Shown: in pieces, positions 61,311 through 64,000 of the stretch | Position numbering within the stretch: position 1 is the first letter of the stretch | Layout of the letters: the number at the start of each line of letters is the position of its first letter | Source of the DNA: VRUE01 sp963796705 | Lineage (GTDB): Bacteria; Actinomycetota; Thermoleophilia; Solirubrobacterales; 70-9 | Assembly (NCBI GenBank): GCA_963796705.1 | Contig: CAWCMK010000001.1 | Span: 372,001-436,000, forward strand | Length of the DNA: 64,000 bases | Reading direction: 5' to 3' | Program-made: the position numbers and the translations under genes | The notes under the pieces: generated by a model | Database searches by the model: none | What the model was told of the DNA's origin: nothing | The model's input: the letters and a program-made list of their open reading frames with translations, nothing else

Positions 61311-62408
61311 CTAGGTCCTTTCCGCCGCGCTGGCGTCGATGTCAAGCGCCCGGGCGATCCGCTCCTCGTCCTCTGCGATCCAGTCGTGGATGTCGCCGAG
61401 CACCTGCTCGGCGCCGCGTTGCGGCCGCCACTCGTCCGCTGCGAACAGCCTCCGGCAGTCCGAAAGGTACACGGGCACGTCGCCGGGGCGGGTCTCCGCG
61501 ATCGAGCTGATCGGGACCTCGCGGCCGCTGAGGCGCCGGCAGATCTCGGTCGTCTCGCGCAGCGAGAGGCTGCAGGGCCGGCCGCCGCCGACGTTCAGGG
61601 TGCGCCCGTCCCAGGCCCCCGGGTCGAGCAGCTGGCGCTCGACCAGGTCGACGAGATCCTCGACGTGCAGGAGGTCACGGACCTGCTTGCCCTGACCGCC
61701 GAAGCCGATGTAGGCGAGCGGCTGGCCGAAGTGATGGGCCAGCATCCAGTGGGTGAACACCCCCTGGTCGACCTTTCCCATCTGCCAGGGGCCGGCGATC
61801 ACGCCACAGCGGTCGATCACCGTCGGCAGGCCAAAACTCGCCCGGTACTCCTCGACCAGCAGCTCTGCGGCGAGCTTCGTCGTGCCGTAGAGGGTGCGGG
61901 CGCCGACGAGCGGGAACTCCTCGGAGATCCCCTCCGGCGAGACCCCCGCAACCTCCTGGCGGGGCGCGAGCTCAAAGCGACTCTCGGTCTCCTCGAGTGC
62001 CAGGTTGCGCTGCGGGGCGACCGGGTAGACGCGGCTCGTCGAGAGGAAGACGAACTGGGCCCGATCGCGGCGCGCCAGCTCGAGGCAGTTGTAGGCGCCG
62101 GTCAGATTGGTGTGGATGAGGTAGCCGGTGTCGCCCTCGAGGCCGCTCAGCACCGAGGGCTCCGCCGAGCACTCGATCAGGGCCGAGCAGGGCGGCAGGG
62201 CGAGCAGCTCGCCGGGCTCACGGACGTCTCCCTTGACGAACTGCACCCCGGCCGCCTGCAGGCGTGGCAGGTTGAGCTCAGAGCCGCGGCGGTAGAGATT
62301 GTCGAAGGCGACGATCTCCCAGCCGGGGTGGCGCTCGGCGAGCCGCACCGCCAGGTTGGAGCCGACGAAGCCGGCGCCGCCCGTGATCACCAGGCGATCC
62401 ATCTCCAT
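61311..62408 (-). CDS. NAD-dependent nucleotide-sugar epimerase (extended SDR)
   Basis: 365 residues. ITGGAGFVGSNLAVRLAERHPGW binds NAD; FLSTSRVYPV and LYGTTKLAAE supply Ser/Thr and Tyr-x3-Lys. It resembles the CDP-paratose/tyvelose epimerase neighbourhood and lies 6 bp before the similar gene downstream, so the two may act in sequence on one sugar. Confidence 0.84.
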   Translation of the reverse strand: MEMDRLVITGGAGFVGSNLAVRLAERHPGWEIVAFDNLYRRGSELNLPRLQAAGVQFVKGDVREPGELLALPPCSALIECSAEPSVLSGLEGDTGYLIHTNLTGAYNCLELARRDRAQFVFLSTSRVYPVAPQRNLALEETESRFELAPRQEVAGVSPEGISEEFPLVGARTLYGTTKLAAELLVEEYRASFGLPTVIDRCGVIAGPWQMGKVDQGVFTHWMLAHHFGQPLAYIGFGGQGKQVRDLLHVEDLVDLVERQLLDPGAWDGRTLNVGGGRPCSLSLRETTEICRRLSGREVPISSIAETRPGDVPVYLSDCRRLFAADEWRPQRGAEQVLGDIHDWIAEDEERIARALDIDASAAERT

Positions 62409-62442
62409 CTGACGCTATCGAAGGTGAAAGGATCAGCGCCCA

Positions 62443-64000
62443 ATGCGCCGCCGATTCGCCAGGACGCCGCCGGCGCTGCTCGCCGGCCTGCTCGTCTTCA
62501 TCGCCTCCTGGGCGCTCTTCAGCTTCACCACCCAGCCCCTGACCGGTTATGAGCCAGAGACGGCGGCCGTCACCGAGGGGCTGGTCCTGGAAGGCCACCT
62601 CTATGACGACGAAAGCTCGCCGCTGCCGCTGAAAGCCGACATTCCGGGCCGCGGCGGACATTTCTACGCGCGGGCCGGCCTGCCCCAGCCGCTGCTGGAG
62701 GCCCCGTTCTTTGCCCTCGGCCATCTCGCCGATCAGGCATTCGGCCATTTCAGCTCCGACCCCAACGGCTATGCCTTCCTCTGGTTCTACAACCCGTTCA
62801 TGGCGGCCCTGGCCGCCAGCGCCCTCTTCGCGCTGATCTATTTGACGCGCCGCTCGCTGAGGTGGGCCAGCGCGATCGCCTTCCTCTTCTCGGTCGCGAG
62901 CATCGCCTGGCCCTACTCGAAGATCGGCATGGAGACGACCTTCATGGCGGCGATCCTCGGCGCCTTCGCGCTGGGCGTCTGGGCGCGGCGCTCGCCCTCG
63001 GCCAGGAGCTGGGGCCTGACCGGCCTGGTGACCGGCACCGCGATGGCGACCAAGCCCTACGCGCTGATCTGCGTGGCGCCGATCGCCGTCCTTCTGTGGC
63101 CCAGCTTCCGCGCCCTGGACCGCGAGCGCCGCCTGCGACTGGGGCTTGCCGCGGCCGCGCCGGTGCTGCTCTGGATCGCGGCGATCGCCTGGTACAACCA
63201 CTACCGCTTCGGCGGGCTCACCGACTTCGGCTACACCGAATCCTCGCTGACGCTGAGCGCCCCGCTCAACTTCCTCGGCCTCCTCTTCAGCCCCGGCAAA
63301 GGCCTCCTTCTCTACAGCCCGCTGATCGTCCTCGGCGCCCTCGGCCTGCCGCGTCTGTGGCGCGCCGATCGCTCGCTGGCCGCGGCGCTGGTGCTCCTCT
63401 TCGTGACCCTGACGGCGGTCGCGGCGGCCTCGACCTACTGGGGCGATGAGGTCTGGGGGCCCCGCTACATAGCCCCCGCCGCCTGGACGCTGCTGGTGCC
63501 GATCCCCTGGTGGGCCGACACGGCGACCCGGCGACGGGTCCTGGTCGGACTCGCGGCGGTCGCGGTGGCCGTGCAGATCGTTGGCGTCGGGGTCCAGTAC
63601 GCGCGCTTCCTCAAAGTCGAGCGCCGGCTGACGGGGGTGCCGGTCCTCCGCGACCGCGAAGGCGTGCCCGATTCGCGGATCCCCTACGGAAACGATGGCT
63701 TCCGCTGGGTCCCCGAGCTCTCCCCGATCCTCCTGCAGAGCGAGGGGTTGATCTCCTCGCAGGTGATCGAACCGCTCTTCGGCGGCGGCCTGAGAATCAC
63801 CTACTCACCCTTCGAGGGGCGGGCCCGCTCGGTCGACCTCTCCGAAGCGAAGCTGAGGATGCCGCTCGACTTCTGGTGGTCGGCCGCGCCCCGCTACAAG
63901 TGGCTTGCCTGCGTGCTCGCCTTTCTGATCCTCGCCGTCTCGGCGGCGGCGTGGGTGGCGCTCTACCTCATCTCCTTCGGCGGTCGCCGACCGCGCGGGC
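62443..64000 (+). CDS. GT39-like membrane glycosyltransferase, truncated by the window end
   Basis: An open frame from the ATG at 62443 runs past the last base: at least 519 residues, with no stop seen. The first TM helix lies at about 10-30 and about ten follow. The first outer loop has TGYEPETAAVTEGLVL, with the acidic pair typical of GT-C enzymes. YSKIGMETTFMAA and TYWGDEVWGPRYIAP are also typical of dolichyl-P-mannose-type transferases. It would use polyprenyl-phosphate sugars from the GT2 genes nearby. Divergent from the epimerase gene at 34 bp. Confidence 0.78.
   Translation, partial: MRRRFARTPPALLAGLLVFIASWALFSFTTQPLTGYEPETAAVTEGLVLEGHLYDDESSPLPLKADIPGRGGHFYARAGLPQPLLEAPFFALGHLADQAFGHFSSDPNGYAFLWFYNPFMAALAASALFALIYLTRRSLRWASAIAFLFSVASIAWPYSKIGMETTFMAAILGAFALGVWARRSPSARSWGLTGLVTGTAMATKPYALICVAPIAVLLWPSFRALDRERRLRLGLAAAAPVLLWIAAIAWYNHYRFGGLTDFGYTESSLTLSAPLNFLGLLFSPGKGLLLYSPLIVLGALGLPRLWRADRSLAAALVLLFVTLTAVAAASTYWGDEVWGPRYIAPAAWTLLVPIPWWADTATRRRVLVGLAAVAVAVQIVGVGVQYARFLKVERRLTGVPVLRDREGVPDSRIPYGNDGFRWVPELSPILLQSEGLISSQVIEPLFGGGLRITYSPFEGRARSVDLSEAKLRMPLDFWWSAAPRYKWLACVLAFLILAVSAAAWVALYLISFGGRRPRG

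Noticed and set aside
60363..62552. 729-codon open frame antisense to the two epimerase genes
   Set aside because: Mirrors two genes with clear NAD-binding and catalytic motifs; composition is that of a shadow frame.

Overview
This is a 64 kb stretch of very GC-rich bacterial chromosome. The gene content points to an actinobacterium, most likely class Thermoleophilia (Solirubrobacter or Conexibacter relatives). This placement is inferred from gene families and codon bias: full-length Lhr helicase, 7Fe ferredoxin, long-form RmlA, a CIRCE-controlled groES-groEL pair and many GTG/TTG starts. There is no rRNA in the window to prove it, and I saw no tRNA or CRISPR array. Region 1 (1-18.3 kb) is mostly housekeeping: a secreted YWTD-repeat protein, a K+ channel-like protein, a cyclophilin, Mrp, a ferredoxin / P-loop kinase / acyl-CoA dehydrogenase chain, a secreted GH26-like protein, groES-groEL, a Crp/Fnr regulator, Lhr and a secreted clan GH-A hydrolase. 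Region 2 (18.3-42.2 kb) is a surface-polysaccharide locus. It holds an O-antigen-ligase-type membrane protein with TPRs, an initiating phosphoglycosyltransferase, the dTDP-L-rhamnose set (rmlD and rmlC on the plus strand; rmlA, a second rmlD and rmlB on the minus strand), several GT2 enzymes, and the ABC exporter pair wzt/wzm split by an IS110-family element. Beyond wzm lie a coiled-coil ORF, a tandem GT2, an AlgX/AlgJ-like SGNH protein and a 1134-residue GT + GT4 + methyltransferase fusion. Region 3 (42.1-56.2 kb, all minus strand) is a GDP-heptose module. GmhA, GmhB, HddA and HddC form a complete set for GDP-D-glycero-alpha-D-manno-heptose, in one run of overlapping genes with a transaldolase-family protein, two sugar epimerase/oxidoreductases, two methyltransferases, a GT2, an SDR and a nucleotide-sugar-dehydrogenase homologue lacking its catalytic Cys. 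A Gmd-type 4,6-dehydratase and a large membrane protein follow. Region 4 (56.3-64 kb) holds multi-TM GT-C-like proteins, a polyprenyl-phosphate-type GT2 and two nucleotide-sugar epimerases; the last gene runs off the window. Taken together, regions 2-4 should build, export by an ABC route and attach a rhamnose- and (deoxy)heptose-containing glycan. The most striking observation is inside the IS110 element. The non-coding stretch upstream of its transposase folds into two guide-loop-like structures. One holds a 10-nt match to the flanking target (the wzt stop region) and the other a 10-nt match to the element's own end. The two matches overlap in exactly two bases, AC, which looks like the recombination core. 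This reads as a bridge RNA whose guides can be read by eye, and it predicts an empty site in which wzt and wzm are only 20 nt apart.
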